Assembly: GCA_949987705.1 (NCBI GenBank)
Contig: OX465281.1
Location: 193,117,112 to 193,181,111 of the forward strand
Reading direction: 5' to 3'
Origin: Thereva unica
Lineage: Eukaryota; Arthropoda; Insecta; Diptera; Therevidae
DNA: 64,000 nucleotides
The translations under genes were made by a program, and so were the position numbers. Below, piece after piece: positions 45,969 to 56,187 of this stretch (position 1 is the first letter of the stretch; each line of letters starts with the position of its first letter). The notes below the pieces were generated by a model. That model was not told the origin of the DNA and did not search any database. It was given only the letters and a program-made list of their open reading frames with translations.

Positions 45969-46499
45969 TTTAGTGTTTCCAGAGGGCAAAATATGTTGAT
46001 TTTTGTTGTGATTAATCTTGATATAAATTTAAATTTATTATTATTTATATAAATTTATTTTTATGAAGTTGCCTATTTGGTCAAGGGAAGCAGTGCTTCC
46101 TTTGCTTCCAAAGAGGAACCGCCACTGCTGTATTTTACGTACATATCTGGGGTAGTATCCCAGTAGGGAAAATCGCAAGTATTTACTCTGGGGAGTCGAT
46201 TTGGAAGTACTTCTTTATTTAGTGTTTTCTGTAATGACTTATTAGTAATGCAGAGGAGAATGGGTTTGGTGACCAAGAGTTTGATTTCGCGCAAAAAGCG
46301 TGTTGAAAAACTTCGTAGCTGGTCGTTTTCTTTGTTAATCATCTCAGTTATCTCAGCCATTACGTTTTTTATCTTTATATTTGAATTTATGTTTATGATA
46401 TAAATATAAATCGCTTAATTTTACTTCAAGCTACCCCACCCCTTCACGCCTACCCCAACTAAATTAAATTACGAAAATTTACAATATAAAATTTGTATT

Positions 46500-46743
46500 A
46501 TAAGTTTAATAATAAATGTAAGTACTTCCAAAACACATTCTATGGAAGGGAAAAGGGAAGTACTTCCCCGCCTAGGCCATCTCCATGTTAATGTAATGTT
46601 TTTTTTGTACTGGGTACTGTAGTACTTCTAAATGAAATGTGGAGTAAGTACTTCTTCAACCCATTCTATGCAAGGGAAAAAAGAAGTACTTCCCAGCCTA
46701 GGCCATCGCCGTGTTAATGTAATGCCTTTTTTGTACTGGGTGT
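46500..46743 (+). repeat. Two tandem units of about 133 bp
   Basis: Landmarks AAGTACTTC, CATTCTATG, GGAAGTACTTCCC-like, CCTAGGCCATC and TTTTTTGTACTGGGT occur twice (46517-46615 and 46650-46741). The LINE at 46745 begins right after the second unit; AAGTACTTCT sequence resumes on its far side near 49060. Confidence 0.7.
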
Positions 46744-46785
46744 ACCAACACAAGATTCCGATCGACGCTTAAAGACGTACGTGCA

Positions 46786-47166
46786 ATGCGTGGACCCGAT
46801 TGCGGATCGGACCATTATCTTGTTCGAGCGAAATTGCAGATGCGATTGCAAAGAGCGAAGAAAACGGAGCCACCACCAGCCAAGAAAAATTGGGCGTGCC
46901 TACGGGACCCGGCCATCGGGCGAGAGTTTCAAATGGCATTATCCAACAAATTCGCGGCGCTCGCAATACCGGACGATATCGATGTAGAAGAAAGGCAATT
47001 GTCGGAGTCTATTGTGGAGTGTGCAATGGAGTTGTGTCCAACTATCCGTAAACGGACGCAGCCATGGATCTCGGACAGCTGTCTGGACCTCGTCGATCAG
47101 CGGAAGCGCATGAAACACGTCGACTTTGAGGAATACCGAAGATTGAACAAGTTCGGCAGAAAATGA
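46786..47166 (+). pseudogene. Endonuclease C-terminus and linker of the LINE, frame-shifted
   Basis: 126 codons with GSDHYLVRAKL, the conserved SDHxLV end of APE-type endonucleases, then the linker with KNWACLRDPAI and TQPWISDSC. It ends at a stop overlapping the start of the RT ORF, which lies in a different frame. Confidence 0.75.
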
Positions 47167-49010
47167 AATTGGAACAAGAAGCGTACTGGAATAACGTTGC
47201 GGCCGACATGGAAAAAGCGGCGTCGAGGCACGAGTACCGGACGCTGTACCAGACAATCCGCCGGTTAGGCGGCAAAACAACATCAACAAACGACAACATC
47301 AAAAAATCGGATGGAACTTTTGTGACTTCTGCCCATGAACGCCTGGAGCGGTGGAGAGCATTCTTCCACCAGCTGTATAACCACGATCCGCCGCAAGATC
47401 CAGCACCCGAACCACCGATTATCGAACAGCCGATGAATCAGTTTTTCGATACCGAACCAACAATTATCGAGGTGAAGACAGCAATAAAATCGCTGAAAAA
47501 TGGAAAAGCGCCGGGAATAGACCAAGTAACCGCCGAGATGATCAAAGCTGGAGGTGATGTCTTATCACAACGACTTCATGTCCTCATAACACACATATGG
47601 CATTCGGATCGTGTCCCTTCGGTATGGAAGAAAGCGATCGTTGTCCCAATTTTGAAGAAAGGCGGCAGTCGGGAATGCAAGAATTATCGCGGTATTAGCC
47701 TTCTTTCGATCGTCGGTAAAGTATTTGCGAAAATAATACAATCGAGGCTACAGAAACATCGAGAGCAAACGAGCCGGGAGGAACAAGCGGGATTTAGACC
47801 ACATCGAGGATGCATTGATCAAATATTCGCCCTCCGTCAGTTAATGGAAGAAAGAATTCGTTGCGGCAAACGAATTGTCGTCGTTTTCATCGATTTCAAA
47901 TCCGCTTTCGACTGCATCGATTGGAACAGCTTGTGGAGAGTCTTGGTAACCGAACACGTGCCATTGAGAATCATCCAACTTCTCCAAGCGTCGTACGATG
48001 GCTCAACCAGCAGCGTTCGTATTCGAAACGACTTATCCGAGGAGTTCCCGATTCAGACGGGTGTCCGACAGGGAGACGTCGCTTCGCCACTTCTCTTCAA
48101 CATTGTGATCGACGCGATTATGCGTGAAGCATTCGATGGACGACTCGGAGTTCAATACGACGACAACAACTTCGTAACAGACTTAATGTTCGCCGACGAT
48201 AGCGCTGTTTTCGCCGACACGGATGCCGAAGCAACGGACATCTTATACGATATTTCCCGCATCGCCCAATCATACGGGTTAAAAATCAATGCGGAAAAGA
48301 CCAAAGTGCTCACAACGGATGGATCAAGAGCCAGTGTTCACCTCGATGGAACCCAAATCGAACAGGTTCCAAGGTTCAAATATTTGGGATCATTGGTTGA
48401 GGAAACGAAAGTAGCATCGACGGCCGACGTTCACAGCCGTATCGGCCAGGCAACAGCAACATTCGCCTCGCTCAAGTGGTGCATATGGAAACGAGCAAAG
48501 ATCTCCATCAAAACAAAACTACGTCTTTACCGAACGTTGATTCTTCCGATTCTTCTTTATGGATCTGAAACGTGGACACTGCTCAAACCGGACGTTAAGA
48601 AGCTCGAGGTCTTCCAAATGCGATGTTTGAGGCAGATCCTCCGTGATCGCCTTCGAAACGAGGTTGTCAGACAAAGATGCGATCAGCAAACACTGATCGA
48701 AGAAGAAATGCAAAAACGTCGACTACGGTGGTTTGGACATGTTTGCCGAATGGATGATAACCGCTTGCCACGTAAACTTCTCTGGCGAGACCGTCCTGCA
48801 GACTGGAGGATACAGCGATCGGCACCGAAGAAAACCTGGTTGAAGAATATCGAGGGTGACTTAAAGAATCAACGATTATCAGTTACCGAGGCTCGAGACA
48901 CCGCCAAAAACCGAGAAGAATGGAAGCGAATCGTGAATAGAGTTCGGGACCCAGCGGCACCGACAGCAGCGTATCCGTTGCGGGGACGTCCCGCTCGGAC
49001 CGCCAGCTAA
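47163..49010 (+). CDS. LINE reverse transcriptase ORF (615 codons)
   Basis: Copies the LINE RNA at the nicked target site. RT motifs in order: LKNGKAPGIDQVTAEMIKAG near residue 115, [74 protein letters not shown] (first catalytic Asp), TGVRQGDVASPLLFNIVID, LMFADDSAVFADT (catalytic DD), LKINAEKTKVL, RFKYLGSLV, LRLYRTLILPILLYGSETW, and a C-terminal RRLRWFGHVCRMDDNRLPR segment. Catalytic residues are intact and there is no stop, so decay is recent. The apparent start at 47163 follows a frameshift; the true protein would start in the missing endonuclease. Confidence 0.9.
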   Translation: MKLEQEAYWNNVAADMEKAASRHEYRTLYQTIRRLGGKTTSTNDNIKKSDGTFVTSAHERLERWRAFFHQLYNHDPPQDPAPEPPIIEQPMNQFFDTEPTIIEVKTAIKSLKNGKAPGIDQVTAEMIKAGGDVLSQRLHVLITHIWHSDRVPSVWKKAIVVPILKKGGSRECKNYRGISLLSIVGKVFAKIIQSRLQKHREQTSREEQAGFRPHRGCIDQIFALRQLMEERIRCGKRIVVVFIDFKSAFDCIDWNSLWRVLVTEHVPLRIIQLLQASYDGSTSSVRIRNDLSEEFPIQTGVRQGDVASPLLFNIVIDAIMREAFDGRLGVQYDDNNFVTDLMFADDSAVFADTDAEATDILYDISRIAQSYGLKINAEKTKVLTTDGSRASVHLDGTQIEQVPRFKYLGSLVEETKVASTADVHSRIGQATATFASLKWCIWKRAKISIKTKLRLYRTLILPILLYGSETWTLLKPDVKKLEVFQMRCLRQILRDRLRNEVVRQRCDQQTLIEEEMQKRRLRWFGHVCRMDDNRLPRKLLWRDRPADWRIQRSAPKKTWLKNIEGDLKNQRLSVTEARDTAKNREEWKRIVNRVRDPAAPTAAYPLRGRPARTAS

Positions 49011-49084
49011 CGGATCAAAGAAGAAGAAAGAAGAAGGGTGGAAGTACTGAACTGCTTCTGCAGAAGTACTTCTAGATGTACTTT

Positions 49085-49410
49085 TTCCAGAACTTCCATT
49101 CCCTACTGGTATGTTATATTATTTACTATGTATTATTATCTATTACGTACAATATACAATGTGCTGCATATTATGTACTATGTTCTGAAAAAATTCAAAT
49201 TGAATCCAGTAGATTCCCATAAAAATTTAGATCCGTGACTTGGGCTGAATATAATATAACTTTTTTGCATATTTGCACAATGTTTAAAATAGCAAAAATT
49301 TCTGTTTCGGGACTATTGCATCAACACGACGATATGTACTGTGTACTATGTACTACATATTTCCTATGAACCATGTACTATGTATTTATTACTATATATT
49401 AACTACAAAC
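49085..49410 (+). repeat. TACTATGT-rich low-complexity stretch
   Basis: Degenerate repeats of TACTATGTA and TACTACAT around 49105-49185 and 49330-49400. No coding content. Confidence 0.5.
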
Positions 49411-49668
49411 TACATTATCCCTGTCATCCATCGTCCGATCTTTGTGTGATAAGTCTAAGACAAATAGTTTAATTTCCAAAACATTGCAACACATTTTGGA
49501 GTGAGTGCATATAAGTAACAATTAAATAAACTTCAACAGAATATTCATAAATAAAAAATATTGATCCCTATCGTCCTGCATTAAGATTGATTTGGAAATT
49601 TAGACTAGCCATAGAAGTTAACACTTATAAAGTGTGGTCCTACGCACACTCGTTTTTTTTACTTGACA

Positions 49669-50478
49669 TAAGCGGTGCTTATTTCCGCTGGTGCCAATAT
49701 AGCGCTCTTTGCTGTACTCCACAGCTCTTCAATAATTATTTTGTCTGAAACGGTTTGCTGGTAAACTGCGACAATCCAGAAAATTCTAGCCTGTTAATGT
49801 TGTCTCGTAGCTTGTCTACATTAAACCTAAAAATGCTAAGTTGGGTTTAGGCCCCTGAAACGTCACTTTCTTTAACTTAAATAGTGACGACTCGACTTTC
49901 AACGCCGTAGCCATAAAGTTGCTACAACCAAATGGGCGTCTGCTCCCCTAAAGCTCCTGATATCCTCCACAATAGATCACTATCTGCGTCTGACTGACGG
50001 CCACGTTATCTCTCTGATTTATCGTTTTCCCTCCCATCCGTGAATAGTACGTCAACGCTGCTCCTATGATTTTCATTTTAGCACCTGCCAGAATATAAGC
50101 GTTTAGGTAGATATGCTCGTGCCATCTGGTCTCGCGAATTCTCATGATCTAGATTATTACACCGTTTCATCTTGACTTCTTCAAGCCGTTAGCTTTTTTA
50201 CACTCCATATTCCTGTTTGTGTCCATCCGGCTTTTATGAGGATTCGTAGCTGGAGTATTTATATGGGAGTGGTGGAATCTTACTCTCAGTCGAACCAACA
50301 TAGTTTTATAGCGCAAAGAACGTGATATTCGACTCTCTCCCGAAAAAGCTCCCCAGGGCAGGGCTAGGACTTACTAACAAAGCTGCTAGGTCATCTGCAG
50401 TGCCTTTTCTCTGATTTTGACAGAGGAGACATATCGGGTGTCCCTATCTTCCGAGATCTTACTTAGCCATTCGCTCAC
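49669..50478 (-). mobile_element. RTE-type LINE, copy 3, old and decayed
   Basis: It aligns in pieces with 57650-59333: GACATAA.CG.TGCT..TTTCCGC, CTCCACAGCTCTTCAAT, GAAACGGTTTGCTGG, GTTGCTACAACCAAATGG, and the 5' end CTTAGCCATTCGCTCACCC at 50463-50478. Large internal deletions and many substitutions mark it as much older. It also contains an 80-bp piece (49828-49900) matching the MITE at 55113-55310. Confidence 0.8.
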
Positions 50479-50574
50479 CCAATGTTAGTTATACTTTATA
50501 TATATTTTTATGTGAAAGACTAGAGTCTCAGGAAAGGCCCTTTATACTGTTGACAATCTATTTTCTTCTTACAT

Positions 50575-50882
50575 AGTGCAATGTCGAACACCAGCGATTT
50601 TGACATCGGGGCATCGAGAAACCACTCGCTGGAGTGTTATGCCACCTGAAATGAGTTGATTCTCATCAGTCAACCGATGACATGCGCTTTGGCGAGCGGC
50701 GAATGGCTAAGGAAGGCTATGACAAGGGGAATCAGGAATGTAAAGAGGAAAGAAGAAAGAAGGAAAGTTATGTAGATGCGACACTGAAAAAAGCGAAGGA
50801 CGGTGGAGCTGTCCGGGATTCGAACCCGGGACTTCTGGGATGGTAGCCAGACGCCTTAGTCCCTAAGCCTTACTACTTTATT
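50575..50882 (-). mobile_element. tRNA-derived SINE
   Basis: Minus-strand head: GGACTAAGGCGTCTGGCTAC (A-box region), then CCCGGGTTCGAATCCCGG (B box and T arm), then a body ending in pyrimidine-rich ACATAACTTTCCTTCTTTC shared with 62940-63100. The minus-strand sequence continues to an AAGAAGAAAAT-like tail near 50570. Pol III promoter elements are intact. The tail resembles the GAAGAAG ends of the local LINEs. Confidence 0.7.
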
Positions 50883-50894
50883 AATCGGCGTCGC

Positions 50895-51900
50895 CAGCAA
50901 GAGTCCAAACAAGGTGATGCATTCTTAAACAAAACTCCTTTTTAAATTCTGAAAATTCTAGTCAAGGGCTTGTTGAGCTATTTTATTTATTCCGTAACTG
51001 CCAATTAGAAAGAACACTTGTAGTACCATACCCTGCGCTTTCGCCCAATCTTAACAGGCCTCATAGAATGTCGACTTTTTAGTAACCTTTATTCGGCCCT
51101 AAATTTTTGAGTATTCCGCATGTAAATAAAAGGATTTTTTCTAGAAATTTTTACTTTTAATAAAACAAACAATCCTGCACTACACACGTCCTACATAAAA
51201 ATTGTCATATACGAAAGTTTCTAGTCAAAGTAAATCACAGAAATAGAAACGAAATGCGAAGGACCTTTTTTCCTTTGACTAGGAAATTGCTTTGGGGAAA
51301 ACCATCCAGTGAAGCGTTTGACATTTGTTACCCAAAGGAGCATGCATTGAGGAACCCTTAACTCATAGAGGACCCCTTCTCGGTCTATGTAGATACGATA
51401 GTCATGTACGATACGATAGTCAAGACTGTCAAGGTGGTCATAGTCTAAATATATCTCAAGTAGAGAAACATTGTGCAACTTGTAAGTAAGATGTTGTATT
51501 TGCTGAAATGTATGTATATTATATATCCGGTGTATAAGGTAAGGAAAAACACTCACTTCCTGTTTTTCTTACCGATTTATTTTTATGCTTCAGTTGAGGA
51601 GAAAATTCAGGGATGAAGGCAAACATCGCTACCATTCAGTATGAGAAGCAATCGAGTAGGATATGCCACGAGTAGTTCACAACTATATCCATAAAACAGT
51701 TTGAAGATGACTACAAGTTTCTACACCCAGAGCCTCTGATACATTCCTTGTGATTGTTGCTGCCATTCTCTGCTACAGATAAGACAAACGTGATTTTCTT
51801 CAGCTGAAGCCGTTTTCCGGCATAGCGCCAAAAACTTATACGCCAAAGTCCTTAAATATTTATTTTGATTTTTAGTTATATGTATGTATAGAAAAATTGC
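50895..51900. other. No recognised feature
   Basis: AT-rich; ORF 51221-51556 (minus) shows no domain signature. Confidence 0.45.
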
Positions 51901-51969
51901 AGTTCAATCGTGGCAGCCTGAATTAGTTGACATTTGGTTGAAACGTCGCTAGCTAAATTGGAAGTGTTA

Positions 51970-51984
51970 TTTTTTATATAAAAT
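51970..51984 (+). promoter_or_regulatory. TATA-like box upstream of the thioredoxin gene
   Basis: TTTTTTATATAAAAT lies about 45 bp before the start codon. With a start site about 25-30 bp downstream it would give a very short leader. Assignment is by position only. Confidence 0.4.
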
Positions 51985-52024
51985 CTGTTATAAATGTTAA
52001 ATAAAAATAAATTTTTAAGTAAAA

Positions 52025-52432
52025 ATGTTTAGAAATATTCATGCTGAAAAATATTCAAGGATAATAAACCAGGGAACGTGGAATATCCTTATCAATCATA
52101 AATCTTTTATTGCTAAGACCAATGGGGAATTTGAGAATCTCGTGTTAAAGAATAAGAAGCCTGTCGTTGTTCACTTCGGCGCCAAATGGTGTCATCCATG
52201 CAAGTACATAACACCGAAATTGAAGTCACTTCTAGATGAGTCCGCGGCTATCGACTTGGTCAATTTAGATGTTGATGACGAGCTGGATGCTGTTGACGCG
52301 TATAAGGTTTCTATATTGCCCGCGATTTTAGTTTTCCATAAAGGTGAGGTGAAGGATAAATTTGTTGAGAAAATTGACGCGTACACAATTGACAAAGTTA
52401 TGGATCTAGCTGGAAAGTTGGCGAAACAGTAA
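52025..52432 (+). CDS. Thioredoxin-like protein, likely mitochondrial, intronless
   Basis: 135 residues. The N-terminal 30 residues (MFRNIHAEKYSRIINQGTWN) are basic and lack acid clusters, fitting a mitochondrial presequence. The thioredoxin fold follows from about residue 33: KPVVVHFGAKWCHPCK (redox CxxC as WCHPC instead of WCGPC), LVNLDVDDELDAVDAYKV, the cis-proline loop SILPAILVFHKGE and a C-terminal helix. It would reduce protein disulfides via a thioredoxin reductase. Length fits mitochondrial thioredoxins after cleavage. The start at 52025 follows AAAA and is the first ATG. There are no introns, stops or frameshifts, so it is probably functional. It lies inside the presumed semaphorin intron on the same strand and may be a retrogene. 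His in CHPC should alter its redox potential relative to CGPC. Confidence 0.9.
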   Translation: MFRNIHAEKYSRIINQGTWNILINHKSFIAKTNGEFENLVLKNKKPVVVHFGAKWCHPCKYITPKLKSLLDESAAIDLVNLDVDDELDAVDAYKVSILPAILVFHKGEVKDKFVEKIDAYTIDKVMDLAGKLAKQ

Positions 52433-52475
52433 CCTGCATTGTGAAAAATTGTAGTAGTGTAAATTATCATGTATG

Positions 52476-52481
52476 ATTAAA
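52476..52481 (+). terminator. Poly(A) signal ATTAAA of the thioredoxin gene
   Basis: ATTAAA about 45 bp after the stop codon, followed by GTGTTTTCG and a GT-rich stretch (TTTGGTGTGTTGTT), fits a functional cleavage and polyadenylation site. Confidence 0.55.
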
Positions 52482-52847
52482 GTGTTTTCGAATATCATTT
52501 GGTGTGTTGTTAAGTATAGGGGTAATCTCTATCTCAATCGTCTCTCTCCCTCATATATAATAATCAATATTTTATTATTTTAGGAACGTAATTTATTTTC
52601 AAAACTTTGGCGTTAGTAATCAATAGAAAGCTCACCTTAAGCCCACCCAATATACATGGCAAGCAGTACGGCCTTAGAACAAAGAGATGTACTAGCGCCT
52701 TCATTGTGTGCTTTCCAGAGCTCGTCAAGGCAAGTACCTATCGCTTTAGTTAGTTTGGCCTGATTACTCTAGATATCTACCACCTTTTGACAGAGTATTG
52801 CATTTTGGCCTGTTGACTCGCTACAAGCTATTGGTATTTTTTTAGTA

Positions 52848-53220
52848 TGACTTGATTAAGAGTTTTATTTCAGGCCGTTCATTAAGTTAATTCTGGATGG
52901 CGTCATATCCATTGCTATTCCTTTGGCTTAAATTTTACCACCCCTTTTACCTATCTTTTTCTATTCGTAATAACTAATCTGCTTTCAATCCCATCCATCC
53001 TAATTCGTCAGAGAGTTGCTCAAACTTTATCTTGGCCTACCCTGACGATCTGAATACAACTTTGTAATTGGCGACAACATGAAAGCCATAATCGGGCTGA
53101 ATTTCTTAACAAAATTTGAATTGTCCGTCGTTTTTAAAAATCGGCATTTAGTCGACCACTACACCAATTTATGAACCGCCACAGTCGACTATCACCCCAA
53201 GTCTACCCCAAAGGTTATTA
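52848..53220 (+). mobile_element. Decayed Jockey RT relic
   Basis: TTAAGAGTTTTATTTCAGGC, CGTTCA and TGGATGGCGTC align with 39255-39300, then CTGCTTTCAATCCCATCCA with the FINDLLSIPS region of that copy. Heavily mutated and frame-broken. Confidence 0.65.
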
Positions 53221-55100
53221 CCGGTATTTATAAAGATCCATTATTTTAAACTTCAGGTTAAACACAATGTGTATCAGCACAATTACTGTGTTTCCATGAG
53301 CCAAGGTATAGTTTTCGTCGAGTAAACAGAAAGCTTTTTCCCTCAAGTTAACTCGATACTGTCGGATGTGGGTTGTGGGGATAATCAAGGCTGCGTTCGG
53401 AAACGTCATTTGCAGAGCAGTAGACGCCAGTCATTCGTTCAGTATTGCAATTGATGATAATCAAGAGTTCGGAAATGCAAATTGACTATTGCCAAACGTT
53501 CGGCAATACACATTCGCACGCCATCTTGCAATCATTTTAATGCCAGGTGGTCGGAATCATCAAATTCGCAGTAAAACTAGTCACTTCTGCAAACTGCATC
53601 AGTCGTTTTTGCAGCCCACGCAGTTAATTGACGATCATTTGACGATACCGAAAGCAGCCCAATTTTACATTGCGTCGCCGTTTGTATCTGTTCAGTAAAA
53701 GATACTCAAACACACATATATGCTAAACCCAGCTTAACCGAACTGATTTCGTAGAGTTTTCTTGGATTTAACGAAATTTTACTCAATCCCCGTTTCCATA
53801 GGCGCTTACTCTGAGTAAACTGGAAACTGAGTCAATTGGAAATTGTGCTTTGTCACCGACTCCGACTGGCAAACTGAAAATGGTTCAATTGGGGTTTGTC
53901 AGCCTTCGTCGCCCCGCAACATCTTCACTTCATGTCGTACCAAATGGGACTCACATGATTAGAGGCGACTATCGTAGATTTAGGAATACAGTCCAATTTC
54001 GTGATATATGCTGCTCACAAAACACACTAAATCGTACCCTTCACACAAAAACGGTAGATTGCCAGCCGTTGCAAGCGGCTCAGCGCTGGCCCAGCGTCAA
54101 AACCCAACGGTTGAATATTTAACTTGCGCCATTGCAAAAATTTCGAAAATACTTGAGCTGATCCTGAGCTTGTAACAAAGCGTGTTAGAGTGCCTATTGC
54201 AAACGCAGGGTCAAGTCACAGCCAACGCTCACCAAGAGTTGAACTTTTTTGTTCTGGACTTATAAAAACTTTTACGTAAAAAATGACAATTAAAAAAAAT
54301 TGTGAAAATTATCTTAAAAATTTTCGGAAAATACATTTTGTAATTACTAATAATATTTATATTTCAGACATGTGTCTGGTATACAGAACGATGCCGCAGA
54401 CTACTTGTCGCGCTCTCTAGCAATCGACCACTTGGATTGAGTCACCTTCGACCTGCCTGCTCTACACTGATAGAAAAATTATTCTATTACGTGGAAATAT
54501 TGTATGTAGTTAATTGGCACTGGCATATGATCATTAGAAAAAATATGAGTGCTTATTCAAAACAGCCGTCAAGAAAATTAATTTGCTTGCTTCAAGAATT
54601 TGATATTCTTTGACTAAGGAGTTGAGTTGCTTAAATTAAAAAAATGAGTATCTCAAACCAAGAAATTTTTTTTCTTCCTTCTGGTCAACTTTTGTCTTCA
54701 TCCAAGACAATAAAACCAAGACTATGAGTATTGCTTATCTGAACTGAAGGCAAATTTGTTTTCGTTATATCCAAAACATTAGTAGCTTGGTTCAAGAAAA
54801 AGTCTCTTTAGCGAAGAATTTTTTTATCAATGTAGCTCAGGATCACAGGACACAGAGTTGAAGTTTCTAAAAGAGCAGCCCAGCAACGACCAAAGGGTAA
54901 AACTGGGTTTTATGCCAATGTCAATTACCTCTCATTAAGTCTGGTGTGAAATTAGTATAGTAATTGCAAGGCTTTATATATCCACCATTGTTGCTTCTAA
55001 TTTTTTGCTGGCTGTCCGGTACAAAGTATATGTGATCGAAAATATTTAAAACTTATGTAAAAGTGTGCAAGGGGAGGGGCCTGTGCTTATATTTTAAGTC
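53221..55100. other. No recognised gene
   Basis: Mixed-composition sequence. GTTCGG/CCGAAC and GCAATT-rich segments occur at 53390-53540. ORFs at 53489-53698 and 53850-54122 show no recognisable domain. Confidence 0.45.
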
Positions 55101-55112
55101 AATTGAAATTAT

Positions 55113-55310
55113 GGCCCCTGTGCTGAAAGTCGAGTCGTCACGACACGACAAGCCGTTTGAGTTGAAGAATTACGACTTTCAGCACTACAATCGAAATGCT
55201 TAGTTGAGTTTAGGCCTCTATACTGAAAGTGCTAACTCGACTGAAAAGTCACTTTCTTCAACTCAAACGGCTTGTCGTGTCGTGACGACTCGACTTTCTG
55301 CACAGGGGCC
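55113..55310. mobile_element. Palindromic MITE with TAT target duplication
   Basis: GGCCCCTGTGCTGAAAGTCG and its near-complement at the right end (GCACAGGGGCC, 55300-55310), arms about 57 bp, flanked by TAT at 55110-55112 and 55311-55313. A fragment of the same family sits at 49828-49900. Confidence 0.8.
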
Positions 55311-55351
55311 TATAGTTCTCATCTTTGTTTATACATGTGCGCCATCTAGAC

Positions 55352-56028
55352 CTTCGGTATTTCAACATTGAATAAATCATTTTCAGCCGATTTTGACAAA
55401 TAGGCACGATTTTGAAACTTCATTGAGTACCATTTTCGCTATGAGAATTCATTTTACACTCTCTGACGGAGTCAATAAACAACACTCGTATTTGGGGAAC
55501 AGAGAACACGTAATTTACGAAAGTTAGCTCTACGACGAGAAAGTCACTGTTTGTGCCGGAGTCGGTCCATTTTTCTTCAAAGTCGGAAAACCCGTCGACG
55601 GCGCACGCTATCGCTGGATATTGGCGCACTTTGTGTATCCGAAAATGCGTGAAAAAAGTCTGACGAACTCCTATTTTCAACAAGACAGCACATTTTACGA
55701 TGAAACTCTTGCAGCGTAAGTTCCCGAGACTCGTTGTGTAGAAAAATTGTGATATGGAGTGGCCTCCTCGTTCTCCGGATTTAACGACACTAGACTTTTT
55801 CTGACCATTGACGATACATACGATAACATACGAGCCTGCTGCTGTAACAGTACAAATGCTGGCTAATATTCAGGATGCCTGAAAAAGAACTGCCTTTTCC
55901 GTGCCGAATGGAGATGGTAATTTAATCGACATTGTATTCAAACCTAAACTGAAAATAAATAAATCTTTGCACATTTGTCAAAATGGGCTTAAAATGACAG
56001 AGTTATTCAATGTTGAAATACCGAAGGT
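55352..56028 (+). mobile_element. Deleted Tc1/mariner-type transposon
   Basis: CCTTCGGTATTTCAACATTG and its reverse complement bound about 677 bp. The plus strand contains transposase remnants: SDGVNKQHSYLGNREH, EKVTVCAGVGPFFFKVGKPV, YFQQDS and WPPRSPDLTTLDFF, matching the DDE core of IS630-Tc1-mariner transposases. Stops, frame changes and the missing N-terminal DNA-binding domain make it inactive. Target duplication not resolved. Confidence 0.8.
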
Positions 56029-56187
56029 CAAGATCTACCACGTTTGAACGACAAGCTATAAAACAGAACAAGTAAAAAGGACCTACTGAGTACTTGTCTT
56101 TTGATTCAACTCATGAGTATTTATTCTAGTACTTCCCACCGATTCTTTCCCTAGATATGACCATATTTTGCATCATGGCGAAGTTTA

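Larger units (their letters stand above)
46745..49035 (+). mobile_element. 5'-truncated LINE with nearly intact reverse transcriptase
   Basis: Begins within the end of the endonuclease domain (MRGPDCGSDHYLVRAKLQMR, 46786 on) and continues through the linker and RT to the C-terminus, finishing with AACGGATCAAAGAAGAAG-type tail at 49009-49036. A frameshift near 47160 separates the endonuclease remnant from the RT frame. Truncation at the 5' end is typical of target-primed reverse transcription. The family is distinct from the RTE copies at 1-1172 and 56188-59590, although both end in GAAGAAG-type tails. Confidence 0.85.
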
